NCBI GenBank assembly: GCA_963530515.1
Contig: CAUSEC010000006.1
Coordinates: 110,338-174,337 of the forward strand
Source of the DNA: CBFFRJ01 sp963530515
GTDB taxonomy: Bacteria > Pseudomonadota > Gammaproteobacteria > Enterobacterales > Enterobacteriaceae
Direction of reading: 5' to 3'
Length of the DNA stretch: 64,000 bases
The notes beneath the pieces were generated by a model. That model worked only from the letters and a program-made list of their open reading frames with translations. It was not told where the DNA came from and did not search any database. Position 1 is the stretch's first letter; every line of letters begins with the position of its first letter. Below, in pieces: positions 8,981 to 18,512 of this stretch. Position numbers and translations under genes: made by a program.

Positions 8981-10282
8981 ATGGATGAATTCAAACCAGA
9001 AGACGATCTGAAACCCGATCCAAGCGATCGTCGTACTGGTCGTTCTCGTCAATCTTCTGAACGTGTTGATGAGCCGCAGATCAATTTTGACGATGTGGAT
9101 CTGGAAGCTGACGATCGCCGCCCTTCACGTTCGCGTAAAGCGCGTGACGAGCGCGATGACTACGAAGAAGAAGATTACGAAGCGGAAGAAGAGTCACTTG
9201 ACGAGGAGCGGGCAGAACGCCGTCCACGCAAGCGTAAAAAAGCGGCTGCAGCGAAGCCTGCATCACGCCAGTACGTCATGATGGGCGTGGGCATTCTGGT
9301 GCTCCTGTTACTCATCGTAGGTATCGGCTCTGCCCTTAAAGCACCGTCCACCCCTGCACAAAATGATTCCGCGTCGACGGAGAAAAACATCGACCTTTCT
9401 GGCAACGGCACTAATGCTGCTGCTGACCAGGCCAACGGTGCGCAACCTGCGCCGGGCAATACCCCTGCACAGGATACTGGCGCTAATGCTAACGCATCGC
9501 GCGATGTTTCTCTGCCGCCTATCTCTTCAACGCCTTCACAAAGTCCGACGACTGCCGCGCCAGAAGGCCAGCAGCGCCTGGAAGTACAAGGTGATTTGAA
9601 TAACGCGCTGTCTTCACCGCAGGGCCAGACCCAGATCAACAATGCTGTGGCGAACAGCACGTTGCCAACCGAACCTGCTACCGTTGCTCCGGTACGTGGC
9701 GGGAACAATGGTAATGCTGCTCGTGCAACGGCTGAAAATAACACCAGTGCGGCACGTCCTGAGCGTAAGCAAATGGTTATCGAGCCGAAACCGCAGGTCA
9801 AACAGCCTGTTGCGAAAGCTGAGCCTAAGCCAGTTGCCCAGCCTGCTCCTGTAGCCCAGCAGCCTAAGCATACTGAAAGCGTAGCCGCTGCACCGGTCAA
9901 AGCGCCGACGGCCGCAACACCTGCGCCGAAAGCGCCAGTCGCCACACCAGCCCCTGCTGCGACGGCTGCAGCCCCTGCTGCCAGCGCCGGAGCGACAGGT
10001 AACGTGGCTTCGCTGAAGTCTGCACCGGGTAGCCACTACACCTTGCAGTTGAGCAGTTCATCCAACTCCAATAACCTGAACGCCTGGGCGAAGAAAGAAA
10101 ATCTGAAAAACTTCGTGGTTTATCAGACGACCCGCAATGGTCAGCCCTGGTATGTGCTGGTGAGCGGTGTATATGCATCGAAAGAAGATGCCAAGCGTGC
10201 CGTTGCCACCTTGCCATCCGATGTTCAGGCGAAAAACCCGTGGGCGAAGCCGCTGCATCAGGTTCAGGCCGATCTTAAGTAA
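8981..10282 (+). CDS. damX: DamX, SPOR-domain cell-division protein
   Basis: Bitopic inner-membrane protein that localises to the septal ring. The 433 residues comprise a charged cytoplasmic domain rich in Asp, Glu, Arg and Lys (1-95), one membrane helix (about 98-118), a long low-complexity Ala/Pro/Gln/Asn periplasmic linker (120-340) and a C-terminal SPOR domain (about 349-433), which binds denuded glycan at the division site. It lies between aroB and dam, as in E. coli, where the length is very similar. Confidence 0.95.
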   Translation: MDEFKPEDDLKPDPSDRRTGRSRQSSERVDEPQINFDDVDLEADDRRPSRSRKARDERDDYEEEDYEAEEESLDEERAERRPRKRKKAAAAKPASRQYVMMGVGILVLLLLIVGIGSALKAPSTPAQNDSASTEKNIDLSGNGTNAAADQANGAQPAPGNTPAQDTGANANASRDVSLPPISSTPSQSPTTAAPEGQQRLEVQGDLNNALSSPQGQTQINNAVANSTLPTEPATVAPVRGGNNGNAARATAENNTSAARPERKQMVIEPKPQVKQPVAKAEPKPVAQPAPVAQQPKHTESVAAAPVKAPTAATPAPKAPVATPAPAATAAAPAASAGATGNVASLKSAPGSHYTLQLSSSSNSNNLNAWAKKENLKNFVVYQTTRNGQPWYVLVSGVYASKEDAKRAVATLPSDVQAKNPWAKPLHQVQADLK

Positions 10283-10349
10283 TGTTTAAAGCGCAGGATG
10301 CTGTCGGAGCTTTCTCCACAGCCGGAGAAGGTGTAATCAGTTAGTCAGC

Positions 10350-11171
10350 ATGAAAAAAAATCGCGCTTTTCTGAAATGGGCAGGGGGGAAATACCCCCTG
10401 CTTACCGATATTGAACGACATTTGCCTCCGGGCGATTGTCTCATCGAACCCTTCGTCGGTGCGGGTTCTGTTTTCCTCAATACTTCATATTCCCGTTATA
10501 TTCTTGCGGATATCAACAGCGATCTGATTAGCCTGTACAACATCGTTAAAGATGATGTTGAGGGGTATGTTGCCGCTGCGCGTTCACTGTTCACCCCGGA
10601 AAATAACCAGTCTGAGGTTTACTATCAGTTACGCAGTGAGTTTAACCAGAGTCGGGATCCGCTGCGTCGTGCGGCGCTGTTCTTGTATCTCAACCGCCAT
10701 GGTTACAACGGGCTATGTCGCTACAACCTGCGCGGAGAATTTAACGTGCCGTTCGGCCGTTATAAAAAGCCTTACTTCCCCGAAGCGGAGTTGTACCATT
10801 TTGCCCAAAAGGCGCAGAATGCCTTTTTCTACTGCGAATCCTACGCCGACAGTATGGCGCGTGCCGATGCCCGTTCAGTAGTGTATTGCGATCCGCCGTA
10901 CGCCCCGTTGTCAGCCACGGCGAATTTCACGGCTTACCACACCAACAGTTTTACGCTCGAGCAGCAGGCGCATCTGGCGTCAATTGCAGAGGATCTGGTA
11001 GGCAACCGAATCCCGGTATTGATTTCCAACCATGACACGGCGCTAACCCGTGAATGGTACAGTCAGGCAAAACTGCATGTGGTCAAAGTGCGGCGCAGTA
11101 TCAGCAGCAACGGTGGTACACGCAAAAAGGTGGATGAATTACTGGCGTTGTATCGCCCGACGACCGTGTAG
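10350..11171 (+). CDS. dam: DNA adenine methyltransferase Dam
   Basis: Methylates adenine in GATC, marking the parental strand for mismatch repair and controlling replication initiation. The 273-residue alpha-class methylase has the AdoMet-binding FLKWAGGKYPLL (motif I region) near the N-terminus, FVGAGSVFLN, and the catalytic DPPY in VVYCDPPYAPL. Length is five residues short of E. coli Dam, within family range. It lies 67 bp after damX and upstream of rpe in the superoperon. Confidence 0.97.
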   Translation: MKKNRAFLKWAGGKYPLLTDIERHLPPGDCLIEPFVGAGSVFLNTSYSRYILADINSDLISLYNIVKDDVEGYVAAARSLFTPENNQSEVYYQLRSEFNQSRDPLRRAALFLYLNRHGYNGLCRYNLRGEFNVPFGRYKKPYFPEAELYHFAQKAQNAFFYCESYADSMARADARSVVYCDPPYAPLSATANFTAYHTNSFTLEQQAHLASIAEDLVGNRIPVLISNHDTALTREWYSQAKLHVVKVRRSISSNGGTRKKVDELLALYRPTTV

Positions 11172-11247
11172 CCCGCTCGTTTTCGCCGTCGTGACGCGTT
11201 CACCTAAGCCTGTAAAATGACTTTATTTTCTTCTCAAGGAGATGCGG

Positions 11248-11925
11248 ATGACACAGTATTTGATTGCCCCTTCGATACTCTCGGCAGACTTTGCTCGCCT
11301 GGGTGAAGACACTGCTAATGCGTTGGCCGCAGGTGCAGACGTCGTGCACTTTGATGTGATGGATAACCATTACGTACCGAACCTGACCATCGGGCCGATG
11401 GTACTGAAAGCACTGCGCAACTACGGCATCACCGCACCGATTGACGTGCACCTGATGGTGAAACCGGTCGACCGTCTGGTCCCGGATTTCGCAGCCGCAG
11501 GCGCGAGCATCATCACCTTCCACCCGGAAGCCTCTGAGCACGTTGATCGCACGCTACAACTGATTAAAGAGAACGGTTGTAAAGCGGGTCTGGTTTTTAA
11601 CCCGGCGACGCCGCTGAGCTATCTCGATTACGTGATGGATAAGCTGGACGTCATTTTGCTGATGTCGGTTAACCCTGGCTTTGGCGGTCAATCCTTCATC
11701 CCACATACGCTGGATAAGCTGCGTGAAGTGCGTCGTCGCATCGACGAATCCGGCTTTGATATTCGCCTGGAAGTGGACGGTGGTGTGAAGGTCAGCAACA
11801 TCGCGGATATCGCGGCAGCCGGGGCAGATATGTTTGTCGCGGGCTCCGCTATCTTCGATCAGCCGGACTACAAAAAAGTCATTGATGAAATGCGCAGTGA
11901 ACTGGCAAAGGTAAGTCATGGATAA
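11248..11925 (+). CDS. rpe: Ribulose-phosphate 3-epimerase
   Basis: Interconverts ribulose-5-phosphate and xylulose-5-phosphate in the pentose phosphate pathway. The TIM-barrel protein has metal and catalytic residues in VVHFDVMDNHYVPN, IDVHLMV and LEVDGGV. I chose ATG 11248 over ATG 11242: the AAGGAG at 11236-11241 abuts the first ATG but is well spaced for the second, giving the family's 225 residues. The 3' end overlaps gph by eight bases, so translation is probably coupled. Confidence 0.95.
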   Translation: MTQYLIAPSILSADFARLGEDTANALAAGADVVHFDVMDNHYVPNLTIGPMVLKALRNYGITAPIDVHLMVKPVDRLVPDFAAAGASIITFHPEASEHVDRTLQLIKENGCKAGLVFNPATPLSYLDYVMDKLDVILLMSVNPGFGGQSFIPHTLDKLREVRRRIDESGFDIRLEVDGGVKVSNIADIAAAGADMFVAGSAIFDQPDYKKVIDEMRSELAKVSHG

Positions 11926-12679
11926 ATTGCAGGCAATTCGTGGGGTCGCTTTTGACCTCGACGGGACGCTGGTCGACAGCGCCCCAGGTTTAACGTCAGC
12001 GGTCGATAACGCGCTGTATGCACTTGAACTGCCGCAAGCGGGCGAAGAGCGCGTAATAACCTGGATTGGCAACGGCGCTGATGTGCTCATGTCACGTGCG
12101 CTGACGTGGTCTTTGCAGGAACGCAACGCTCAGCGTGCATCTTCTGGCAAACCTGCGGTAAATCATGCGGATATCCCTCAGGCTGAGCAGGCCTTCATGC
12201 TGCGCAAACTGTTTGACCGTTACTATGCTGAGTCGGTTGAAGAGGGAAGCTTCCTGTTCCCGGATGTGGCCCAGACGCTGGAAGCGCTGCATACCAAAGG
12301 TTTGCCGCTGGCGCTGGTGACCAATAAGCCGACACCGTTTGTCGCCCCTTTACTGGAAGCTCTCGGTATTGCCCAGTATTTCAGCGTGGTCATCGGTGGT
12401 GATGACGTGAAGAACAAGAAACCGCACCCGGAGCCGCTGCTGCTGGTGGCGGAAAAGCTGGGACTGACGCCCGGCGAGCTGTTGTTCGTGGGGGATTCCC
12501 GCAACGATATTCTCGCGGCCCAGGCGGCAGGCTGTTGCTCCGTTGGCCTGACTTATGGTTACAATTACGGCGAAGCTATTACCCTAAGCGAGCCGGACTA
12601 CGTGTACGACCGCTTCAACGAATTACTGCCCGCACTCGGGCTTTCGCACAGTGAAAATCAGGACGTGAAACATGACTAA
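11918..12679 (+). CDS. gph: Phosphoglycolate phosphatase
   Basis: HAD-superfamily phosphatase that hydrolyses 2-phosphoglycolate, including that formed during repair of 3'-phosphoglycolate DNA ends. Motif I is FDLDGTLVDS near the N-terminus, motif II is in ALVTNKP, the motif III lysine lies in KNKKPHPEPL and motif IV in FVGDSRNDILAA. 253 residues, normal length. It overlaps rpe and trpS by eight bases each, a compact translationally coupled arrangement also found in E. coli. Confidence 0.95.
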   Translation: MDKLQAIRGVAFDLDGTLVDSAPGLTSAVDNALYALELPQAGEERVITWIGNGADVLMSRALTWSLQERNAQRASSGKPAVNHADIPQAEQAFMLRKLFDRYYAESVEEGSFLFPDVAQTLEALHTKGLPLALVTNKPTPFVAPLLEALGIAQYFSVVIGGDDVKNKKPHPEPLLLVAEKLGLTPGELLFVGDSRNDILAAQAAGCCSVGLTYGYNYGEAITLSEPDYVYDRFNELLPALGLSHSENQDVKHD

Positions 12680-13676
12680 GCCCATCGTATTTAGTGGCGC
12701 ACAGCCCTCAGGTGAATTGACCATTGGTAACTACATGGGTGCGCTGCGTCAGTGGGTAAACATGCAGGATGACTACCATTGCATCTACTGCATCGTTGAC
12801 CTGCATGCCATCACCGCGCGTCAGGATCCTGAAAAGCTGCGTAAAGCGACACTGGATACGCTGGCGCTTTACCTGGCCTGCGGTATTGATCCTGAGAAAA
12901 GCACCATTTTCGTTCAGTCCCACGCGCCTGAACATGCGCAGCTTGGCTGGGCGCTGAACTGCTACACCTACTTCGGCGAACTGAGCCGCATGACGCAGTT
13001 CAAAGACAAATCCGCGCGCTATTCTGAAAACATCAACGCCGGTCTGTTTGATTATCCGGTACTGATGGCGGCGGACATTCTGCTTTACCAGACCAACCTG
13101 GTGCCGGTGGGCGAAGATCAGAAACAGCATCTGGAGCTGAGCCGTGATATCGCGCAGCGTTTCAACGCGATCTATGGCGATGTCTTCAAAGTGCCTGAGC
13201 CGTTTATTCCGAAATCCGGCGCACGCGTGATGTCCCTGCTGGAGCCGACCAAGAAGATGTCCAAATCTGACGATAACCGCAATAACGTTATCGGCCTGCT
13301 GGAAGATCCGAAATCGGTGGTGAAGAAGATCAAACGTGCGATGACCGACGGTGATGAGCCGCCTGTTATTCGTTACGACGTCAAAGAGAAAGCGGGCGTG
13401 TCTAACCTGCTGGATATTCTTTCCGGGGTTACTGGCCAGAGCATCCCTGAGCTGGAACAGCACTTCGAAGGCAAAATGTATGGTCATCTGAAAGGCGAAG
13501 TGGCAGAGGCCGTTTCCGGTATGCTGACCGAGCTTCAGGAGCGCTACCACCGTTACCGCAACGATGAAGCCTTCCTGCAAAAGATCATGAAAGAGGGCGC
13601 CGAGAAAGCCAGCGCCCACGCCTCTCAGACGCTGAAAGCCGTTTACGAAGCCATCGGTTTTGTCGCGAAGCCGTAA
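12672..13676 (+). CDS. trpS: Tryptophanyl-tRNA synthetase
   Basis: Class I aminoacyl-tRNA synthetase that charges tRNA-Trp. The 334-residue protein has the HIGH-equivalent TIGNYMGAL close to the N-terminus and the KMSKS loop in KKMSKSDDN. Length and sequence match the enterobacterial enzyme. It is the last gene of the aroK-trpS superoperon and is followed by a strong terminator. Confidence 0.97.
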   Translation: MTKPIVFSGAQPSGELTIGNYMGALRQWVNMQDDYHCIYCIVDLHAITARQDPEKLRKATLDTLALYLACGIDPEKSTIFVQSHAPEHAQLGWALNCYTYFGELSRMTQFKDKSARYSENINAGLFDYPVLMAADILLYQTNLVPVGEDQKQHLELSRDIAQRFNAIYGDVFKVPEPFIPKSGARVMSLLEPTKKMSKSDDNRNNVIGLLEDPKSVVKKIKRAMTDGDEPPVIRYDVKEKAGVSNLLDILSGVTGQSIPELEQHFEGKMYGHLKGEVAEAVSGMLTELQERYHRYRNDEAFLQKIMKEGAEKASAHASQTLKAVYEAIGFVAKP

Positions 13677-13715
13677 GTAAAAGCAACACTCTTCATCTGC
13701 ATAAAGCCTTCAGTT

Positions 13716-13741
13716 AAAGCCGGGTTCGCCCGGTTTTTTTT
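13716..13741 (+). terminator. Terminator after trpS
   Basis: CCGGG-TTCG-CCCGG hairpin with a stable tetraloop, followed by eight or more T residues. It closes the superoperon and separates it from the yhf operon promoter. Confidence 0.9.
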
Positions 13742-13778
13742 CGCCTCAATGAGCCACTAAAAAGTCTGTGAACGGGAA

Positions 13779-13826
13779 AAATGTGAGTTAGCTCTTTTTT
13801 TGTCGATCTCATGCTTGTGGTATATT
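13779..13826 (+). promoter_or_regulatory. Predicted class II CRP-activated promoter of the yhf operon
   Basis: ATGTGAGTTAGCTC at 13781-13794 reproduces the left half and centre of the lac operon CRP site; the right half decays to TCTTT. The dyad centre is about 13789.5. A -10 hexamer TATATT lies at 13821-13826 without a good -35, the usual picture for a class II promoter. A start near 13831 would put the site at -41.5. Seen in sequence; activation by CRP is inferred. Confidence 0.65.
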
Positions 13827-13872
13827 TTCATTTTTATGAAGATATAAATATTCAATTAAGTGAAAATTTATA

Positions 13873-14778
13873 ATGCGCCGGACATTTATCAAGAAAGAGG
13901 GCGTTGTGCTAACGACCCTGGCACGTTACCTGTTAGGGCAACAGTGCGGAAATCGGTTAAAAACCATTGATGAGCTGGCGGGTGAATGTCATTCATCCGT
14001 CGGGCTAACGCAGGCGGCGCTGAAAACGCTGGAATCCTCCGGAGCTATTCGCATTGAGCGACGTGGACGTAACGGCAGCTATCTGGTTGATATGGATAAC
14101 CGGGCGTTGCTCTCACATATCGACCTTAACAAGGTTGTGTGCGCGATGCCGTTACCCTACACCCGCCTTTATGAAGGGTTAGCAAGCGGGCTAAAAGCCC
14201 AGTTTGAAGGCATTCCCTTTTATTATGCGTATATGCATGGTGCGGATATTCGTGTTGAGTGTTTGCTTGATGGTGTCTACGACATGGCCGTGGTTTCTCG
14301 TCTGGCAGCGGAAAGCTACCTGAAACGCGGTGGCTTATGCATGGCCGTTGAATTAGGGCCACATACGTTTGTGGATGAGCATCAGCTGATTTGTCGTGTG
14401 GGTGAAGAGAAATCACTGCGCCGGATTGGACTGGATAGCCGTTCCGCGGATCAGAAAATCATGACCGACATTTACTTCGGCCATGATGAGATTGAGATTA
14501 TCAATCTCTCTTACCACGAGGGCCTTCATCGCATTGCGAAAGGTGATGTGGATGCGGTCATCTGGAACGTGGTAGCAGAAGCAGAGCTGGCAATGCTCGG
14601 CCTTGAGGCCCGGCCATTAACCAACGATCCGCGTTTTTTGCAGGCGACGGAAGCCGTTGTTCTGACCCGTGCTGAGGATTACCCCATGCAACAGCTTCTG
14701 CAGTCGGTCGTTGATAAACATACGCTGTTGGCTCACCAGCAGCGTGTGGTCAGGGGTGAACATGAACCCAGTTACTAA
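13873..14778 (+). CDS. yhfZ: YhfZ, predicted HTH transcriptional regulator
   Basis: 301 residues. The first ~75 form a winged-helix-like domain (LLGQQCGNRLKTIDELAGEC, then a recognition-helix-like SSVGLTQAALKTLE and IERRGRNGSYL), reminiscent of GntR-type readers. The remainder resembles a substrate-binding-protein-like sensor (VCAMPLPYTRLYEGLASGLK, YDMAVVSRLAAESYL). First gene of the yhf operon and probably its local regulator. The ligand is unknown. It matches E. coli YhfZ in length and in position beside trpS. Confidence 0.88.
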   Translation: MRRTFIKKEGVVLTTLARYLLGQQCGNRLKTIDELAGECHSSVGLTQAALKTLESSGAIRIERRGRNGSYLVDMDNRALLSHIDLNKVVCAMPLPYTRLYEGLASGLKAQFEGIPFYYAYMHGADIRVECLLDGVYDMAVVSRLAAESYLKRGGLCMAVELGPHTFVDEHQLICRVGEEKSLRRIGLDSRSADQKIMTDIYFGHDEIEIINLSYHEGLHRIAKGDVDAVIWNVVAEAELAMLGLEARPLTNDPRFLQATEAVVLTRAEDYPMQQLLQSVVDKHTLLAHQQRVVRGEHEPSY

Positions 14779-14792
14779 GAAAAGGATATTCG

Positions 14793-15155
14793 ATGGAAAA
14801 CAGGCTTAATCTGCTTTGCGATGCAGGCGTCATTGACAGGGATATTTGCGACGGCATGTTGCAGGTCGTGAGTCAGATGGACAAAGAGTGGCATTTGCCC
14901 GTGCATTCTGAGCAGGGCGCAATGGCGGTGACGCACATGGCCAATGCGTTGATGCGCAGCCGACGGGGTGAAGTCATTGCACCTTTAGACAGCGAACTGT
15001 ACGCCGAGCTTGCAGAATCATCGCACTGGCAGGCTATTTGCGAAGCAAACCATGCGTTATTAGCAACGTTTACTGTGACGCTTCATCCCCATGAAGAGGG
15101 GTATTTGTTGGCAAATTTGTATGGTTTATGGATGGCAGCACTGGGCAACGACTGA
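14793..15155 (+). CDS. yhfY: YhfY, PRD-domain protein
   Basis: 120-residue single-domain protein resembling a PTS regulation domain (PRD), with a conserved histidine in VTLHPHEEGYL and another in MAVTHMANALMRS. PRDs normally sit in antiterminators and activators and are phosphorylated by HPr or PTS EIIB. A free-standing PRD beside a membrane protein and a regulator suggests a phosphorylation-sensing role. The start ATG follows AAGGAT. No function has been shown to my knowledge. Confidence 0.82.
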   Translation: MENRLNLLCDAGVIDRDICDGMLQVVSQMDKEWHLPVHSEQGAMAVTHMANALMRSRRGEVIAPLDSELYAELAESSHWQAICEANHALLATFTVTLHPHEEGYLLANLYGLWMAALGND

Positions 15156-15238
15156 CATCAAAGGTAAAGGGACATATCACGACCTAAATCTTCAAAAAAA
15201 TGAATATTTAATTCAGGGAAAGAAACAGAGGCACGGCG

Positions 15239-16402
15239 ATGTTTATAGATGCATTGAAACGGCAAAACCCGGCGTTGATTACCGCAGCGTGGCAGCTCTG
15301 GCAGCAGGGAAAAATCGTACCTGATAGCTGGGTCATTGATGTTGACCAGGTTCTGGAAAACGGCAAGCGCCTGCTGGAAGTGGCGAAAGCGCATGGCATT
15401 ACGCTGTATCTGATGACCAAACAGATTGGCCGTAACCCCTGGCTCGCAAAGGAGCTGATGGCGCTTGGGTACCAGGGCATTGTTGCCGTCGACTACAAAG
15501 AGAGCCGCGTGATGCGCCGTGCGGGTCTTCCCGTGGCACATCAAGGGCACCTGGTTCAAATACCGGCCTCACTGGTCAATGAGGCTGTGGACGCGGGAAC
15601 GGAGGTCATCACCCTTTTTTCGCTGGAGAAAGCGCGGGAAGTCTCAGCCGCAGCGGTGCATGCCGGACGAGATCAGGCTGTCATGCTCAAAGTGTATGGC
15701 GAACAGGATTTCCTTTATCCGGGGCAGGAAAGTGGTTTCCCGCTGGCGCATCTGGACGCTGTCGTGGCGGAAATCCGGCGTTTGCCAGGGCTGCGCTTAA
15801 CCGGGCTGACGCATTTTCCGTGTCTGCTCTGGGACGAAACGCTGGGGGAAACGGTGCCCACTCCCAATCTGCACTCGCTGCTCGCCGCTAAACGGAAAAT
15901 GGACGATGCAGGCATTCCGATGGCACAGATAAACGCGCCGTCAGCCAGCAGTTGTTCATCGCTGCCATTACTGGCGAGCTATGGCATCACCCATGCTGAA
16001 CCGGGACATGCCCTGACGGGAACACTGCCCTCGAATCAAGGTGGCACGCAGCCTGAGCGCATCGCCATGGTGTGGGTGAGTGAAGTTTCTCACCACTTTC
16101 AGGGCAACAGCTACTGCTATGGCGGCGGGTTTTACCGCCGGGGTCATGCCCGCAACGCGCTGGTCTTTTTACCTGGCATCGAAGCGCCTTGCGAAACGCA
16201 TCTTCAGCCACTGGATGAGAGCAGCATCGATTATCACCTGCCCCTGGCGGGGGAGTTTCCGGTAAGCAGCGCCGTGATGCTCTGTTTCCGTACGCAGATT
16301 TTTGTCACCCGTAGCGATGTCGTGCTGGTTCGCGGAATTCAACGCGGCAGGGCTGAAGTCGTTGGTCGCTATGACAGTCTCGGTAACCTGTTGGAGGAGT
16401 AA
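15239..16402 (+). CDS. yhfX: YhfX, alanine racemase-fold PLP enzyme
   Basis: 387 residues with an N-terminal alanine-racemase-like TIM barrel. The likely PLP lysine is in the YLMTKQIGRNPW segment near residue 60, and LTHFPCLLW and NAPSASSCSSLP are conserved. Such fold-type III enzymes racemise, decarboxylate or cleave amino acids; the substrate here is unknown. An 83-bp gap precedes it and its stop shares one base with the yhfW start. Length equals E. coli YhfX. Confidence 0.85.
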   Translation: MFIDALKRQNPALITAAWQLWQQGKIVPDSWVIDVDQVLENGKRLLEVAKAHGITLYLMTKQIGRNPWLAKELMALGYQGIVAVDYKESRVMRRAGLPVAHQGHLVQIPASLVNEAVDAGTEVITLFSLEKAREVSAAAVHAGRDQAVMLKVYGEQDFLYPGQESGFPLAHLDAVVAEIRRLPGLRLTGLTHFPCLLWDETLGETVPTPNLHSLLAAKRKMDDAGIPMAQINAPSASSCSSLPLLASYGITHAEPGHALTGTLPSNQGGTQPERIAMVWVSEVSHHFQGNSYCYGGGFYRRGHARNALVFLPGIEAPCETHLQPLDESSIDYHLPLAGEFPVSSAVMLCFRTQIFVTRSDVVLVRGIQRGRAEVVGRYDSLGNLLEE

Positions 16403-17634
16403 TGGCGCGATTTGTGGTGGTGGTGATAGACAGCTTCGGCGTAGGGGCGATGGCCGACGTGGCACAGGTGCGCCCGGAAGATGCGGGGGCGAATACCTGT
16501 GGTCACATCCTGGAGCGTTTTCCTGAGCTGCACTTGCCCACGCTGGAAAAGCTCGGACTGATGAATGCACTGGGCTACACACCTGGGCGAATGCGTCCCG
16601 CACCCGGTGCCGTCTGGGGAAGGGCAGAATTACAGCATGAGGGTGGGGACACCTTCATGGGCCATCAGGAAATTCTTGGGACGCGCCCGCGTTCGCCGCT
16701 GCGTATGCCCTTCAACCAGGTGATTGATCGCGTGGAAACGGCGCTGCATGTCGCAGGGTGGAACACCGAGCGACGTGGGGAAAACCCGTACTGGCTGCTG
16801 GTGGATGGCGCTGTTGCCGTCGGCGATAACCTGGAGGCCGACCTCGGCCAGGTCTACAACATCACCGGCAATCTCAGTCTGAAATCTTTTCAGGAGATAA
16901 CCGCTATCGGCCAGGTCGTTCGCCAGAACGTTGAAGTCGGGCGTGTGATCGCATTTGGTGGGCGGCTGAAAGACATGCAGCCGCTCTTCGATGCCGTTGA
17001 AGAAAAAGAAGGGGGCTTTATCGGCATCAATGCGCCGCGCTCCGGCGTTTACGAACGCGATTTCCAGGTGGTCCATATGGGCTATGGGGTGGATGAAAAA
17101 GTTCAGGTGCCAGCCCGGTTACATTCAGTAGGAATTCCCACGGTGCTGGTGGGAAAAGTCGCCGATATTGTCAAAAATCCCTATGGGGTGAGCTGGCAAA
17201 ATCTGGTCGACAGTCAGCACATCATGGACATCACCAGGGATGAATTTAACCGCCACACAGACGTATTTATCTGTACCAATATTCAGGAAACCGATTTGGC
17301 CGGTCACGCACAGAACGTGGAGCGCTATGCCGAACGTTTGCAGCTCGTTGACCACCAGTTGTCATTACTGATTGCCGATATGCGTCCCGAAGATTGCCTG
17401 ATTGTCATGGCGGACCATGGTAACGACCCCACAATCGGCCATAGCAAACATACCCGAGAAAACGTCCCCGTACTGATCTGGCAGCAAGGTATGTCGCCTG
17501 CCCATATCGGTTTGCGCCCCACGCTCTCTGACACAGGTGCAACGGTGTGTGATTTCTTTGGTGCACCTGCGCCGGAAAACGGCCGTTCCTTTCTTTCGCT
17601 TTTCTCTTCCGTGAGGGCTTCACATGATGATTGA
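16402..17634 (+). CDS. yhfW: YhfW, phosphopentomutase-like metalloenzyme
   Basis: 410-residue member of the alkaline phosphatase/phosphopentomutase superfamily. Metal ligands are visible in VVIDSFGVGAM near the N-terminus and in VMADHGNDPTIGHSKHTREN near the C-terminus. This is the same pair of motifs found in DeoB, including GGDTFMGHQEILGT in the middle. It may move or remove phosphate on a sugar-like or amino-acid-like intermediate. It overlaps yhfX by one base and php by 11 bases. Confidence 0.85.
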   Translation: MARFVVVVIDSFGVGAMADVAQVRPEDAGANTCGHILERFPELHLPTLEKLGLMNALGYTPGRMRPAPGAVWGRAELQHEGGDTFMGHQEILGTRPRSPLRMPFNQVIDRVETALHVAGWNTERRGENPYWLLVDGAVAVGDNLEADLGQVYNITGNLSLKSFQEITAIGQVVRQNVEVGRVIAFGGRLKDMQPLFDAVEEKEGGFIGINAPRSGVYERDFQVVHMGYGVDEKVQVPARLHSVGIPTVLVGKVADIVKNPYGVSWQNLVDSQHIMDITRDEFNRHTDVFICTNIQETDLAGHAQNVERYAERLQLVDHQLSLLIADMRPEDCLIVMADHGNDPTIGHSKHTRENVPVLIWQQGMSPAHIGLRPTLSDTGATVCDFFGAPAPENGRSFLSLFSSVRASHDD

Positions 17635-18502
17635 CGGTTCAGGCTACACCTATGCCCACGAGCATCTGCATATCGATTTGTCGGGCTTCAAGGGGGATAT
17701 CGATTGCAAGCTGGATCAGTACTCGCTCATTCGTGATGAGATGCAGGCGCTGATGAAGATTGGCGTGCGCAACATCGTCGAAATGACCAACCGCTACATG
17801 GGGCGGAATCCGCAGTTTATGGTGGATTTGATGCGTGAGACCGGGATGAACATTGTCGCCTGTACCGGGTACTACCAGGATGCTTTTTTCCCGGAGCATG
17901 TGACCGAACGCAGCGTCGCGGAGTTGGCACAGGAAATGATCGATGAAATTACCCTCGGTATCGACGGAACTGCGCTCAAAGCCGGAATTATCGCCGAGAT
18001 TGGCTCCAGCGAAGGCGTGATTACCGGGCGGGAGGAAAAAGTGTTTGCCGCCGCCGCACGGGCGCATCTGGAGACCGGCCGCCCTATCTCCACCCACACT
18101 TCATTTAGCACCATGGGGCTGGAACAATTAGCGCTACTTCGCGCTCACGGTGTGGATCTTTCCCGTGTGGTGATAGGGCATTGCGACCTGAAAGATAACC
18201 TCACCGACATCCTCAAAATGATCGACCTCGGCGCATATGTTCAATTCGATACCATCGGCAAAAACAGCTATTACCCCGATGAGAAGCGCATCGAAATGCT
18301 GACGGCTCTGCGCGAGCGCGGCTTGTTGAACCGTGTCATGCTCTCCATGGATGTCACCCGTCGTTCACATCTCCAGGCCAACGGCGGGAATGGCTACAGC
18401 TATTTATTAACCCACTTTGTTCCGCAATTGTCCCTGGCAGGATTCAGCCAGGCCGATGTGGATGTGATGTTACGTGACAACCCTGCTCAATTTTTCCAAT
18501 AA
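17624..18502 (+). CDS. php: Phosphotriesterase homology protein
   Basis: 292-residue amidohydrolase-superfamily protein (also called YhfV). HEHLHID at residues 12-18 gives the first zinc ligands, IAEIG holds the glutamate that bridges the metals in this subfamily, and HTSF, GHCDLKDN and MDVTRRSH supply the remaining ligands. E. coli Php binds two zinc ions but lacks useful phosphotriesterase activity, and its natural substrate is unknown. Start ATGATG overlaps the end of yhfW. Confidence 0.88.
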   Translation: MMIDGSGYTYAHEHLHIDLSGFKGDIDCKLDQYSLIRDEMQALMKIGVRNIVEMTNRYMGRNPQFMVDLMRETGMNIVACTGYYQDAFFPEHVTERSVAELAQEMIDEITLGIDGTALKAGIIAEIGSSEGVITGREEKVFAAAARAHLETGRPISTHTSFSTMGLEQLALLRAHGVDLSRVVIGHCDLKDNLTDILKMIDLGAYVQFDTIGKNSYYPDEKRIEMLTALRERGLLNRVMLSMDVTRRSHLQANGGNGYSYLLTHFVPQLSLAGFSQADVDVMLRDNPAQFFQ

Positions 18503-18512
18503 GGACATTCTC

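Noticed and set aside
12708..13619. 303-residue frame opposite trpS
   Set aside because: Antisense shadow of a fully conserved synthetase.
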